A DNA stretch of 64,000 nucleotides, taken from NCBI RefSeq assembly GCF_030272615.1, contig NC_081414.1:336834002-336898001 (forward strand), read 5' to 3'. Position numbers and translations under genes: made by a program. This DNA is from Cryptomeria japonica (lineage: Eukaryota; Streptophyta; Pinopsida; Cupressales; Cupressaceae). Shown here piece after piece: positions 45,301 through 56,712 of the stretch (its first letter is position 1; each line of letters starts with the position of its first letter). A model generated the notes under the pieces. It was not told the origin of the DNA and made no database searches. It saw nothing but the letters and a program-made list of their open reading frames with translations.

Positions 45301-46800
45301 GACCTTAGGTTTTTGGCACCAAAGACAATCAGGTATAAAGGCAGGCATGGGCTCTTTTGGGAGTATAAATGGATAGCATTCTGCCATACATTTTTACAGA
45401 TAATTTAGAATTCTAAATTCTGCCTGCAAGGAGGAAAACCCTTAACAGCAGAACCCTTGGTGAGGATGCAAATCCTCATGATTGATTTTTCCTTTGTACA
45501 AATTCACTCATCATACCAAAACTAAAAGTAAGTTATTACATGTGATCTTCTTTCAGATTAGAGGAACAGAAGAGAAGATTACAGAGCTGTGCACCTATTT
45601 ACTGAGATTTATATCAGTGAGCCACAGCCTGAGCATCCTTAGAGCAGCACCACCCAGGTTATTCACACCCAGACCTGTCGTAGGCGTACCAGGGGCAAAA
45701 TATCCACAAGGAACAGACAGAACAGAGGTCAACAGAGTCCACTTGCCACAGAACTCCCAGCTGGATGAAGCTCAAGCATCCAAGTATACACGTTGTGCAA
45801 TAGCTGTACTAGTGATGAGGGTTTCACATCCGGCCACTCTCAGACCGACCTGGGGCATTTGCAGACCAGTAGTCAGATCAGCATAGCAAATCTAAGCTAT
45901 TCTGTGCAAGCACATCCAGTGATTCCTACTGTATCATCATGCTATCTTCTCTAATAATGTAAACTAGGGTAATAATAACCAGATCTGGTTATTTTATATT
46001 GTTTGTGCCTCTGTGACTATGAGAACAGTTATTTTTTGAGCCAATTTGAGGTGTGATCTGCCTGTTGCTTAAGTAATTTGTTAGCAAGTGGAAGCATTTC
46101 TTGTGCAGCACAATAGACATTCTGAAACTGCATTGATTTCCTTATTTAATTTCTTAGAAGGCTCATCACAGGAGTATGGAGACTTGACTGACAGAAAACA
46201 GTTCACAAGTTTTCTTTGGTTTACATGCCTCAGGTTTTTATTAATATTTTGTGAATTTACATGATGTCAGATCACAAAACCATAAAAAATATTTATTGGA
46301 AGGTAACAAATAATGGAGATCAATCAGGAGACCAAAAGAGGGATGATATAATATCTGCTGGATTAGGTTGCCACCTTTGCTGTGAAATTTTCTTCTTCAT
46401 TGAAAAACGTAGCAAGGAAGAATAGATAAATGTGATATTTTCTTCTGCAGCTCACTGACTAGACAATCTAGTATCTCTTACAAGTTTTCTTTACTTTCAA
46501 AGGGTAAAACCAAGGCCAACCAAGGCCAAGGGGTGATAAATCATGGTCATCATGTAGCAGAGATGGTGCAGTAGTAAATGATGCAGAGTCTGTAAGTGGT
46601 CATGAAAATGTTGCCCTTTGTTTGGAGATCTTCTCTCTGAGGCTAAGTGGCATCCATCTATCTTTGAAAAAGCCCATCACCAACCTCACTAGAATTACTG
46701 GAAAAGGTTTATGGAGCCTCTGATTTTTCAGTTCCTATTATGGTAGCGGAGGGTAATCATGAAACCGAAGAACAGGTGGAGTATAAAATGTGTGCAGCTT
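45301..46800. other. Intron DNA without recognised features
   Basis: No convincing coding sequence. A plus-strand open stretch at 45482-45886 has no recognisable motif and I treat it as chance. Probably old degraded repeat DNA within the CBF5 intron. Confidence 0.4.
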
Positions 46801-46805
46801 ACCTG

Positions 46806-47140
46806 TCCAGATTTGCATTTCTAAGTGAAGAAAGCAAATCTAGAGTCCCTTTCAATTATACATGTAGACACCTAAATAATTCCCTAGGCCTAATTCATCA
46901 CTATCACCTACTCTGTCCCAATTTGCATTTCTAAGTGAAGAGAGTGGATCCAGAGGCCCTTTCTATTATTCATGTAGACACCTAAATGATTTCCTAAGCC
47001 TAAATCACCACCATCACCGACTCTGTCCTCATTACCTGGTTCATTTTATCACCTAGTCTAATTCTCATTCACCATCACCTACTCTGTCCTGATTACCTAG
47101 TTCATCTTATCACCTAGTCTAATTCTCATTCACCTAAAGT
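46806..47140 (+). repeat. Two adjacent tandem duplications (about 110 bp and 65 bp)
   Basis: CAATTTGCATTTCTAAGTGAAGA(A/G)AG...CATGTAGACACCTAAAT recurs at about 46810 and 46920. Then CTGATTACCT(A/G)GTTCAT...CACCTAGTCTAATTCTCATT recurs at about 47030 and 47095. CA(C/T)CATCACC(T/G)ACTCTGTCC is shared across all four. Confidence 0.65.
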
Positions 47141-48005
47141 TGACACTTAATTGAATAATTCTTATTAATTAATTAAACACCTTTTCTACCTCCTCACAAT
47201 AAATCAAATAGATATATATTTTCCACCTATTATCCACCTCACTCATGTGGCTAAAATACTTAAATACTATTATTATATAATTAGAACTATATTCCCTCAG
47301 CACAATCCATGAATAAAGGGGACACAAGAACACTTGTCTTTGAAGCCCAAGAATCTAGGCCAACTAGATGCAGATGTTCCCTTTTCCTCTAATGGTCAAA
47401 CCAACTTGCTAAAATTAGTAAGTTAATCCTAACCATTAACATTCTAACTACCTCCATCTCAATCCTCCATTTCCTCCTTGATCCTCTCAAGAATCCTCCA
47501 CCATTGATTTCATCTTTAGATCTTAGTTGTGCATTCATCCTTCCAAAAATCTATTAATTTAGACATTCCTATTCACTTTTCATCCATTATCTTTTACGCT
47601 AGTACACCCTGTCAAAACAAGTAACTTTGAGCAAAGGAGCATCCACGATTCATTTTATAGTTTATACTGGAGGCATCCCTTGTGCCATGATTGCAGGAAA
47701 TTTAGGTTACATAAGATAAGGGAACATAAAGATGGCTGAAGTATGATTTAGCAAATGTTGATACAATTGTAACTCCCTGGCTAGTTGCTACTTGGCACCC
47801 ACTTTGGTACAACAATTACAGAGGTTAATATCATGAAGCTGACTGCATGAGACAGGAAATGGAAGAGTTTCTTTACAACAGCAGCTAGAATATTTTGTTG
47901 ATACAGGCAGCCTGAACCATAGACAAGGCACCAATGATGTTGTTTTAGCATAGGAGGAGTGGCTGGAGATTTTGATTTGAAGTGTTAAGGAAAACAATAC
48001 ATCTA
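47141..48005. other. AT-rich intron segment without features
   Basis: No coding or repeat structure that I can support. Confidence 0.4.
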
Positions 48006-49100
48006 GAGATTAAAGATCATTCAGATGTCTCACTCGAAGAAGAGGCAACATTCATTCCTTGTGACAAGCTTCCTGAAAATTGGCACAATGCTCCAGATCT
48101 AGATTCAATTAATCATTTGGATCAGGGCTCTGTTTTTCAAAGAGAATAACAGCATTTTTTGTGTATATGTTTCATTACATGATCAAGACACAGCAGAAAT
48201 TATGACATTTTTCAAGATTGCTTCAATGATGAAGTTACTCACAGGTACAAAGGAAAATCAGTTATGATTGATTCAAAATGCTATGAGTTCCAGCACTACT
48301 ACAGGTTTACTGATGAAGGATGCTCCATGGGTATTTACTCGAGAATCCATAGACAAACACTAGATTGATTATGCAGCACATGATGCTCTTCTATATGCTG
48401 ATAAAAGTGGAGCTGGAAAAAATAAATCAATAGGAAAATTCAAGTAAACAAAGCAAACTGATGGAGTCTCTATATCTGATATCATAATGTGAATAGTAAA
48501 GAACTACAACGAATATGTTATGTATAATCTTGCTCATGGATACTCAAGGAAGGATCTTGGAGTAAGCAATGCAAGTGATATTATCATTCCTATTTTCTCC
48601 AAGAATTTCATAGAGTCCCATTGGTGCCTGGATCAGGTAGCTCACATGTGCAAAGCAAATGGCATATTTGTACCCTTATACTATGATGTCAAGACAAATG
48701 AGAAGTCATTTTCCTTACTGGTTGATGCCCATATTTTTAATCAAGATACAAAACCTGCTTCAACAGCGGTCGATGATATGATGATCGCAGGTTACTAACC
48801 ATTAAAAGATATTCTTTGGAAAATCAAAAGGCATTGTGTTCAAGTAATGTGGGCATCTACGAACTCTTGCATTCGTGTATTCGAGTAAAGTTTTACAACC
48901 ACAAGCATTGGGAATCTAAAAGATTTGATACACAGAATTAGACAATATGCTACAGAGGCAGCACCCTGTTCTTGAGAAGTCATCTGATCACAAGCTGATC
49001 TTGAAACTTTTGGCTTCGATCATTTAAACGGAACTAGGTCTGGGGGCTAAAGTTTTGACTTCACTAAAGAGATCCAGACCACTTCCACCAAATTAGGTGT
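48006..49100 (+). pseudogene. TIR-domain (disease-resistance type) pseudogene relic
   Basis: Plus-strand pieces. The clearest, at 48520-48800, reads LGVSNASDIIIPIFSKNFIE, then SHWCLDQVAHMCKANGIFVP and YYDVKTNEKSF. This has the TIR pattern SxxxIxVFSxNYxxSxWCLxEL followed by IPVFYDV found in TIR-NBS-LRR proteins. Upstream scraps (EEEATFIPCDKLPENWHNAP; YAAHDALLYADKSG) and downstream scraps (GFDHLNGTRSG, FDFTKEIQTTSTKLGVF) are in different frames with stops. No NB-ARC or LRR follows. It lies in the CBF5 intron on the opposite strand and is presumably a dead fragment. Confidence 0.6.
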
Positions 49101-49740
49101 TTTTGCGGTGGATACAAATCCAGTTAATTGTCATTAAAGATATTTGAAATGGCTGAGAGAGGAGGAAAGTTGTATAAAGATATTTGATTTCATACTTCAT
49201 ATGCTATTCTGCTTGCAAAAGAAGAAATCGGTGCCAGAATTGTATACAAAACCCCATTCGCAATGAAAAATACAAAGTGCCTTGGCGCCGGCCAAATCCA
49301 ATGAGGCTTGGTTCGATAGAAAAAGAGGAATTGGATTTTCGGTTCTGGGATCCTGGGTAAGCCGTCAGGATCAAACTCATCATATACCTATCATAATATC
49401 AGCTTATCAATGCATGAACTCTAGTTACAATGTATCAACAAGTACACTTCATGTAATAACAGAGCAGTTTCAGAGGAGCATAGAACAATGGAAATCTGTG
49501 GTGAACAAAGCATTTGCGGGGATGATTTTAGGTTCTTCTTGTCCTGTGATATTAATTTACAAGTCGCATATAAAGTGGATGGACTAGAAAATAATCTTAT
49601 CTTGTAAAGCTTCACCATAATGAGAAAATGGCTTAGAAAATCACACTCTAGATCTTTATGTCGAATGTGTTTTGTACCTTGACGGTGTTCTATTTGGGCT
49701 TTCCTACAAAAACAAAGCTGGAATCTATAAATAACGAATC
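49101..49740. other. Intron segment next to CBF5 donor
   Basis: No coding that I can assign. A plus-strand open stretch at 49282-49587 has no recognisable motif. Confidence 0.35.
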
Positions 49741-49759
49741 TCGCTTAGCATGACATTAC

Positions 49760-50390
49760 CTGCTTCACAAGACACCCAGAAGACAACCAGATGCCTCTCG
49801 GCATCATATTCGAGCAGCTTGCTCTCGTAAATCGTTCTGATCCTCAGCTGTCTCTTCACGGCGGAAATAAGCGGTGGCCGCTGAAAGAGCGCTCCCGTCA
49901 AAGTCTCCAGAGCCCTGGCAACCTTCGCTACATCAGGCACAGCCGAATGCAGTCGTGCCACACAGACGTACTCCTTCCCAGCCCCCTGCTGCGCCTTCAC
50001 CAGCCTCGTGGCTCGCTCCACGCAAACTATCAAGCTGCCAGTGACCTTGGGATCCAGGGTCCCGCTGTGACCAGTCTTCTCAACCCTAAGCATTCTCCTT
50101 ATCCATGCGACCACCTCGTGCGAGCTAGGATTCGCGGGCTTGTCAAGGTTTATAACACCGTAGCGGACATAGTCGTAGAGAGGGCGCTTCAGCGGTGAGT
50201 TGCCCGTAGGAATGGGAGTGTAATGGCCCGTGCGTATGTTGAGCTTGTTGAAGTTCTTGAGAAGGATTGGCCACGAGGAGGTGTCCATTTCGGGGGTGTA
50301 GCTCTGGGGTTTTATCAGGTAGTCACCTTCTTTGTCCTCTGCATTCTGCAACGAGTTCTTCTTCTTCTTTTTCTCTTCTGTGGACGCCAT
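49760..50390 (-). CDS. CBF5: CBF5/dyskerin exon 1: DKCLD and catalytic TruB domain
   Basis: Encodes residues 1-211 of the H/ACA RNP pseudouridine synthase. The start is ATG at 50390 in the context [19 protein letters not shown] gives a basic N-terminus. The DKCLD region ([40 protein letters not shown]) precedes the TruB fold ([20 protein letters not shown]). The catalytic motif [13 protein letters not shown] carries the essential Asp at residue 113. [19 protein letters not shown] and [20 protein letters not shown] are standard. The exon ends WVSCEA-G at 49760 before GTAATG and joins 36439, giving about 605 residues. GC content is clearly higher than the surroundings. Assembles with NOP10, NHP2 and GAR1 orthologues (family knowledge). 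Confidence 0.96.
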
Positions 50391-50492
50391 GGGATCCGAA
50401 CGTTAGCTACCAATGGTATAGTGATGCGACTCGAAAAATGCTCGCTCGTTGCTAAATGTTGCAGAGAAATATTGGAGATGTGAAATACGTAT

Positions 50493-50501
50493 TTAGGGTT
50501 T
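50493..50501 (-). promoter_or_regulatory. Telo-box (proximal) upstream of CBF5
   Basis: AAACCCTAA on the gene strand, about 105 bp upstream of the ATG. Telo-boxes are enriched in promoters of plant ribosomal-protein and ribosome-biogenesis genes, so the position fits CBF5. Match is by sequence only. Confidence 0.55.
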
Positions 50502-50564
50502 CACATAGCCTTTGATGAGGGTTTTATGCTTTTCAGTATACCTTACAGCGGAGGGTTTAAGGTT

Positions 50565-50573
50565 TTAGGGTTT
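50565..50573 (-). promoter_or_regulatory. Telo-box (distal) upstream of CBF5
   Basis: A second AAACCCTAA, about 180 bp upstream of the ATG. The pair within 80 bp is less likely to be chance than a single hit. A related AAGCCCTAA lies near 50620. Confidence 0.5.
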
Positions 50574-50639
50574 AGAGTTTGTGAGCTCGAGCTAAATGAG
50601 TGAAGGTAGAAATGTTAGGGCTTAATCAGCCTCGACATT

Positions 50640-51185
50640 TTACTGACAGTAAAAATGACGGCTGGGACAAAACAAACCGATATATTTTAATTTGCCTCAC
50701 TCTTCGAAGTTAAGGCAAGGCAAAGTTTTATATAGATGAATAGAATTAGGTTAATTTATTATGCATCTTTGTAGTAGTTAATTAAAGTTTACTCTCATAT
50801 CTTCAATTCTTAAGTAGTACATTGTCTATAGAATTATCTTCAATTCTTAAGTAGTACATTGTCTATAGAATTAGGTTAATTTATTATGCATCTTTGTAAT
50901 AGTTAATTAAAGTTTATTTGCATATTTTCAATTTTCAAGTAGTACATTGGATTTTAACATTTTTTGGGGTTTTTTATATGCGATTTAAGTGTTTATAGGT
51001 ATTGAATTGGCTTCTAGGTAGTTATGACAAATGCGATCAGATTCATTATGCATGTAAGAGTCAAAAAGTGTTCATTTCAAAATGATGTTTAATACATATT
51101 CTTTATTGTCCTATTGATTGTCTGCTTTGAACACCACAAAATTTGCATAATTGGTCCAATACTTGCAAAAATGCCCTAGTAATTG
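50640..51185. repeat. AT-rich intergenic DNA with a ~130 bp imperfect duplication
   Basis: TAGAATTAGGTTAATTTATT...AGTTAATTAAAGTTTA occurs at about 50739 and 50869. Between them CTTCAATTCTTAAGTAGTACA is repeated at about 50799 and 50841. Nothing else recognised up to 51185. Confidence 0.6.
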
Positions 51186-51189
51186 TGTG

Positions 51190-51733
51190 TTATTGGTACC
51201 AATAAAGTTGCACAATCTGAAAGGAATGCAGAGTGCAAAAACAACCTTCTTAATTCAAAATCTCACAAGAAAGTGAATGCAAAAATTTCTTTCAAACCGA
51301 TAAACAGTTATAGATTAAGATGTTCAAAGGCAAGATAGCTTCAAAACACATAAACACATAAAACTTTAACACATAGTTTTACATGGGAAAACTCTTTTGG
51401 GAAAAAACCCACACACCAAAGCACAAATCAATTGTATTACAATAATCAAGAGTTAACTCCACACAATCATGCCACATGGCATCTAGGTGCTTCTCCCAAG
51501 GATTTTACAATTCCATTTGCCTAGAATGAGCACCCATTTGACAAGTGTCACAATTTTTTCTCTTCACTTTACATGTGAGAAGGCATCTCTTTGGCAAGTC
51601 TCGCAAAGTGATATGCAACTATAGAAAACTTAACTCTTAAGATATAAAAAATAAAATATGCACAATGAGATTAAATAGAGGAATAATTAAACATGCTAGG
51701 ACTCTCAAAGGTTTATATACCTTGATCCTAGCA
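51190..51733 (-). repeat. Probable 3' LTR of copia element G
   Basis: On the minus strand, polypurine-like CAAGTGGGAAAG is followed by TGCTAGGATCAAGG (51733 downward), a common plant copia LTR start. The body contains the LTR-typical AAACTCTTTTGGGAAAAAACC (plus-strand view, about 51390). The lower end, near TTGGTACCAATAA at about 51215, is uncertain. No partner LTR was found. Confidence 0.5.
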
Positions 51734-51829
51734 CTTTCCCACTTGTCGATAACCTACAAAGAGTCACACTCCATCTCTGCTCAGGCCCCAAGGCCCATTG
51801 AACCAACATTCAATCTAAACTTTTCAGTG

Positions 51830-52545
51830 TTCACTAGCTTCATCGGTGCATCAGCAACATTCACCAAGTGTCAACTTTTTTTCTAACTTCACCTTTACAC
51901 CTTCCACCATGTCACAAACATAATAAAATTGTACGTCAATGTGCTTTTGTTTTAGAATGGGAAGTAAGATTCTTTGCCAAGAAAATGGCACTCTGGCTAT
52001 CACAATATATAGTAGTATGTCATGCATCAAAACCAATGTTCAAGCACAATCTCTTAAGCCAAATGGCTTATTTGTAAGCATGATTAGTTGTCATGTATGT
52101 TGCTTTTATAGTGGACAAACTGACTATAGTTTGTTGCTTACTCATCTAACTTATAGAACCACCAAATATAGTGAACACATATGCATTGGTGGATCTTCTA
52201 TTGTCAATAGCGTCTGCTCAAACCAAATCAAAATATCTACGGATACCCACAGAATGTTGAGGTCTAATAGGATTACTATGAAAACATAAGGAATACTTGA
52301 AAGTACCTTCCGAATACCTGAACACTCTCTTCACTACATCCCAATGCACCCTTTTGGGATCAGCCATAAATTGACTAAGGACTCCCATTTCTTGGGCAAT
52401 GTTTGGCATTGTATAAACCATAGCATACATCAAGTTGCTAACAACGCTCTCATGAGGAACTCTAGTTGTGTCCTCCATCTCAATGGGAGAGTTTAGACAA
52501 TCCTCCACATAAAGTTTCATCTCCTATAACACGAGAACACCCAAC
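51830..52545 (-). pseudogene. RNase H of element G
   Basis: ESVVSNLMYAMVYTMPNIAQ, GVLSQFMADPKRVHWDVVKR and YSEGTFKYSLCF are the copia RNase H approach motifs. Further on, HIDVQFYYVCDMVEG marks the C-terminus. The catalytic middle is full of stops. Confidence 0.75.
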
Positions 52546-52599
52546 TACCTACAAGTTGTCATGTTGAATCTCTCCAACACAAAGTTCACATACTTGCTT

Positions 52600-53450
52600 C
52601 GACTAATCCAAAGTTTTCTATTAGCTCGATCTCTTTTTATTTTCATCCCTAGAATATACCTCGCTACACCTTGATCTTTCATCTCAAACTATCTTGACAA
52701 CCGAAACATCAATTTTGAATCATTCTTTTACTATCCCAATGAATAACATTTCATCCACATACAAGACAATAATGAGAATGTGACCATTTTTTAGATTTGT
52801 AATAAACACAATGGTCAAATTTGGATATCAAAAATCCCAAGGACAACACTTAGGCGTCTAACTTTTGGTACCATGTTCTAGGAGACTATTTTAAACCATA
52901 CAAAGATTTCTTCAACTTATAAACAAGTTTCTTTTACCTTTTTTCAATGAAATGCTTTGGTTTTGACATATAGATTTCTTACTCCAAATCACCATGAATG
53001 AATGTTTTCTTTACATCCATTTGTCCAACTTCCAAATAATAAGTTGTTGCAAGTGATAATAGAAACCAAATGGATGTTAGCTTTGCAATAGGAGAGAACA
53101 TCTCCCCATAGTCAATTCCCTCCACTTGGAAATATCCCTTAGCGACCAATCATGCTTTATGTTTCTTAATACTCCCATCAAGACTCAATTTCTTCTTGAA
53201 CACACATTTACAACCAATAGGTTCTTGTCCTTCAGATAAATGTATAAGATCCCATGTAGCATTCCTCTTCAATGCATTCATCTTTTTATTAATGGTTTCC
53301 ATCTAGAAATATGTATCTTTCATACCCATATCCTCTCTAATTGTCTTAAGATAATCAGTGCTAGCAATTAAAGTAAATATGCAATTGGAATCCAATAAGG
53401 AATATTCAAACCTTTTCTATTGTCACCTAACACATGTAGACCTCCTCAAA
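52600..53450 (-). pseudogene. Reverse transcriptase of element G
   Basis: QMDVKKTFIHGDLE, then KKSLYGLK-stop-SPRTWYQK, and the catalytic box reads VLYVDEMLFIG with Glu replacing the second Asp of YVDD, so it is dead independently of its stops. Confidence 0.75.
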
Positions 53451-53639
53451 GGCTAAGGTTGAGGATCTTGTTCCTCTTTATAACTCTCAAAGCTCCTAGA
53501 ACTCTCCTCATCAATGGGTCCATTAGGAGTATGTAATTCATCCTTCTTTAGACTGGGTGGAATTTGAACTATCTCCTTTTGTTTCTCTTCTTTCTCTGGC
53601 TGCAAATCAACACTAAAAGGTTTTATCTCATGAAATATC

Positions 53640-54700
53640 ACACTTCTACTATAGAGAACCTAATTTATAATTGGATCCCAAAGCTTGTAACCTTTCACAC
53701 TAACATCGTAGTAGATGAAGATGCATTTAACCACCTCGTTATCCAATTTTGATATTTTCTCGCTAGGCACATGAGTATATGCCTCACAACCAAAGACTCT
53801 TAAATATCTCATCAAGGGATTCTTACCAAACCATGCTTCCATAGGGGTCTTTTCAACAAGTGTTGAAGTATGAGATGTATTAATTAATTAGCATATGATG
53901 GCTACCTCTTCAACCTAGAACTATTCAAGGCCAACACCACTCATCATACTCCTAGTCCTTTGTATTGACATTAAGTTCATCCTCACTGCAACTTGATGCA
54001 CATGTACAACACTACCATACAGACTTTGAGAAACTAATGCAACAATATCAACATATTATGTAGTAATATAAGAAACTAATCAATAAGGTTATTAAATGGG
54101 AGTTTAATCAAATTGTTTTAGTTACACGGAAACTCTCCTTATTCAAATATTGAATACAAGCCTTTATTTATACAATCTCAAGCCAAAATAGCCTCGTTGA
54201 AAATCTTCCCTTATCTGAGATAAATAAAAACTACTCCTAAAATTACTCTTAACCTCTTAGACTTATGCTAAAAACAAATGGATTTGGATCAATATGAGAT
54301 TATTGGGAGGTTATAAACAAACAAATTCCTACCTACATAATAATATAAAAATCTCTAGAATGCACCTTCATCACAACTCCATTTTGATGTAGGGTGTATG
54401 GAATTGTCTTATATCTCTTAATATTATGGTCCTTATAAAGCCTGTCAAATTTTGTGGAACAAAACTCGCCACCATTATCGGTCCTCAAACACTTAATTTT
54501 CCTACTAGTTTGATTTTCAACCATGGATTTGAATTCCTTAAACTGACTGAAAACTTCAAAGTTACTTTCGAGGAAATACAAAAATGTCCTTCTATTATAA
54601 ACATCTATGAAAAAAAAAGTACACAGATCTAGATAATGAAGGAACAATAACATTACCACACATCATAATGAATATAGTCTAAAACCCCATAATATTTATG
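53640..54700 (-). pseudogene. Integrase of element G
   Basis: QFKEFKSMVENQTSRKIKCL, RTDNGGEFCSTKFD and YTLHQNGVV (54560-54350) are the core. The block at 53842-53660 has NPLMRYLRVFGCEAYTHVP and KGYKLWDP, the integrase C-terminal region. Stops lie between them; the catalytic Glu block is not readable. Confidence 0.75.
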
Positions 54701-55693
54701 AGAACTAAAATGAAAAGCAACATGGTGTTATTTTTCATATATATAATGTTCACAAAAATTGAACTCGAGATTACAATCATCAAGTCTATCAACAAGGCTA
54801 TTATTTTTTTAGGGATCTAAGATCCATTTCACCAATGTGGCCAAGTCTTTGATGCCACAACATTGTTTTCTTTGTTGAGAGCTTCATCTCCAAAGCATTT
54901 GCACCCTTAGGTACCAAAAAGCATGACCATTAGATGTATATACTACAATCTTATTCTCTACATGATTTGATGGTGAGGTGAAGAACCCAAAGCCCTTTTT
55001 TGGACTTCACAGAAGTACTATTGCATAAACCATGCATACATCCAACTTATACAAAGTTCCAATTTAGAAACCCTTAGCTACCAACATAGAACCTCTAGCC
55101 ATCTTGTATCCACCACTTGATAAAACAACCTACACTCCTACATCACTTAGCTTCCTCACTAGGAATAAAATACATTTATATCGACGATACATTAAAGAAT
55201 AATCAATAGGCCCAAATGCAAACTCGGAGAGTTGTTCATAATGGATTGATTATTCTCTTGTTTATTATTGAATATGATTGGATAAGATAAAATGATAGAA
55301 TTAGGTCCAAAGATATAAATTTGGCAATATTTAACATAAATGCAAACTTTGAGAACAAATTTAGAAACAGAAATCAGAAAGAAACACATGTCTACAATTT
55401 GCGCCTAAAAGTGTCAAACTATGTTAATAGGTGCCACTAACCTAAAGGTATTAGATGCAAATACCATGAACAAATTTCATATTAGGATGTCACATAGATT
55501 ATCTTCCTGATATTTCTTTAAAAAAGTGCCAAACACTAACAATAGTTGTCACTAACTCGGATTGAATTTTCTTCTTCAAAGACCATATTAACATATGACA
55601 ATAGTTTTTTTAGTAAGGAGGCCAAAAATAGGCTTGGGAAGAGCTAGGATGGGACACACTAAGGCAAGGACACAAAGAGTGTGAAATTTTAAA
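54701..55693. other. Degraded DNA between copia element G and the 55702 LTR-like start
   Basis: Up to about 55120 the minus strand may be the decayed preintegrase/gag part of G. The rest shows two similar phrases (GTGCCAAACACTAACAATAGTTG near 55520 and GTGTCAAACTATGTTAATAGG near 55410). No supportable feature. Confidence 0.35.
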
Positions 55694-55720
55694 GGGGTTA
55701 CAATTTAGCCCCCACTTTAG
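55694..55720 (-). repeat. LTR start and polypurine tract of a C-family-like element (minus strand)
   Basis: Minus-strand CTAAAGTGGGGGCTAAAT then TGTAACCCC. This is nearly identical to C's polypurine tract and LTR junction (CTAAAGTGGGGGTTAAA then TGCAG). The LTR body would run below 55702, where TTTCACACTCTTTGTGTCC parallels the C LTR, but no lower boundary was found. Confidence 0.45.
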
Positions 55721-55754
55721 CTAAATTATGAACTTACGTCCATACTCATGGTAA

Positions 55755-55765
55755 AGTGAGTGAGT

Positions 55766-55808
<43 letters not shown>
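55755..55808 (+). repeat. (GA)n microsatellite
   Basis: GTGAGTGAGTGAGTGA followed by about 19 GA units. Confidence 0.95.
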
Positions 55809-55811
<3 letters not shown>

Positions 55812-56329
55812 AACAAGAGGTACAATATCACTAAGTTTGAGAGAACAAGCCCTGAAGCTTAGGATCTTAACTAGCACAACCATATACAAGGAAGAAAATA
55901 AAAATACAAAGAAAAATAAAGTAAAGCCAAACAATGGGCAAAAGGGCAAGAAAAGGTAAACAAAAGACATACAAAAGGGTCAATGCTAAAAACAAAGGCT
56001 CCAAGTCATCTAGTTAAAGAGACCTCAATAATTAAAAATGACAACACCACTAATATCACTCTCTAAACGTTATTGCAAGAGCACAAGAAATCCTATAGCA
56101 AGAGCAAGAGCGTACACCAATTAATGAGACAAGAAACCATGATCCAAAAACTAGCAAGGTATGTTATGTTATGGGTCCATGGAGAAAGAGAGAGAATCAT
56201 GGATTCCACTAGACAACAAGGTACGTTATGTTGTGTGATCCATTTTAAAGAAGGGGGAGTTGAATAGGGCTAGAAAGGCGTGTTAGTTGCCTCGCACTAA
56301 GTAATATCACAAAGAGAAACCTTTCATTC
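55809..56329. other. Intergenic, no recognised feature
   Basis: A-rich plus strand. I see no coding, RNA gene or repeat boundary. Confidence 0.45.
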
Positions 56330-56645
56330 GCTAAATAATTTGAAAAATTGACTACAAAATGGGTGTTGCAGCATGCACCAACACAAAGATTACCAAACAA
56401 AAGCCTTTGTTTGTTTAAAAATTTAAAAACTAGACAACAAAATGGGTGTTGCTGCATGCACCAATACAAATATTACCAAACAAAACCCTTTATTTGTAAG
56501 GCAATCTGAAAACGCAATTGTAAAATGGGTTTTGCAAGGTGCACTGACACAAATATTACCAAACAAAGCCCTTTATTTGCAAGACAATCCAAAAAATCAA
56601 CTACAAAATGGGTGTTACAGTGTGCACCAATACAAACAACAAGGA
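56330..56645 (+). repeat. 83 bp tandem repeat, four copies
   Basis: The anchor AAAATGGGT(G/T)TTG recurs at about 56356, 56439, 56522 and 56606 (spacing 83, 83, 84). Each copy contains TGCAC(C/T)(A/G)A(C/T)ACAAA and ATTACCAAACAAA. Middle copies are most alike. Confidence 0.85.
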
Positions 56646-56712
56646 GGCATCCCATGCCCCCCCTTAAGATGTCAACATACCTCCATATAGATAGAGATGC
56701 ACATCAAGGATA

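Larger units (their letters stand above)
36440..49759 (-). other. 13.3 kb CBF5 intron filled with transposons
   Basis: GT-AG intron in minus orientation: donor GAAGCAG|GTAATG at 49760/49759, acceptor TTCATGTACAG|GTACC at 36440/36439. It is phase 1 and splits the Gly codon of the GTYIRT motif. It contains pseudogene scraps (37033-38330), hAT-like element E, copia element F and a TIR-domain relic. Both exons keep frame across the junction and reproduce the conserved motif exactly, which supports the splice sites. Confidence 0.85.
51190..54950 (-). mobile_element. Element G: heavily decayed copia retrotransposon
   Basis: Minus-strand remnants in copia order: integrase core (54659-54340), integrase C-terminus (53842-53640), linker and reverse transcriptase (53600-52650), RNase H (52540-51830) and 3' LTR. 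Many stops and frame changes occur, and the gag and 5' LTR are not recognisable. Confidence 0.75.

Noticed and set aside
45482-45886. 134-codon plus-strand ORF in the CBF5 intron
   Set aside because: No recognisable motif, no flanking splice or promoter context, and opposite strand to the gene; treated as chance.
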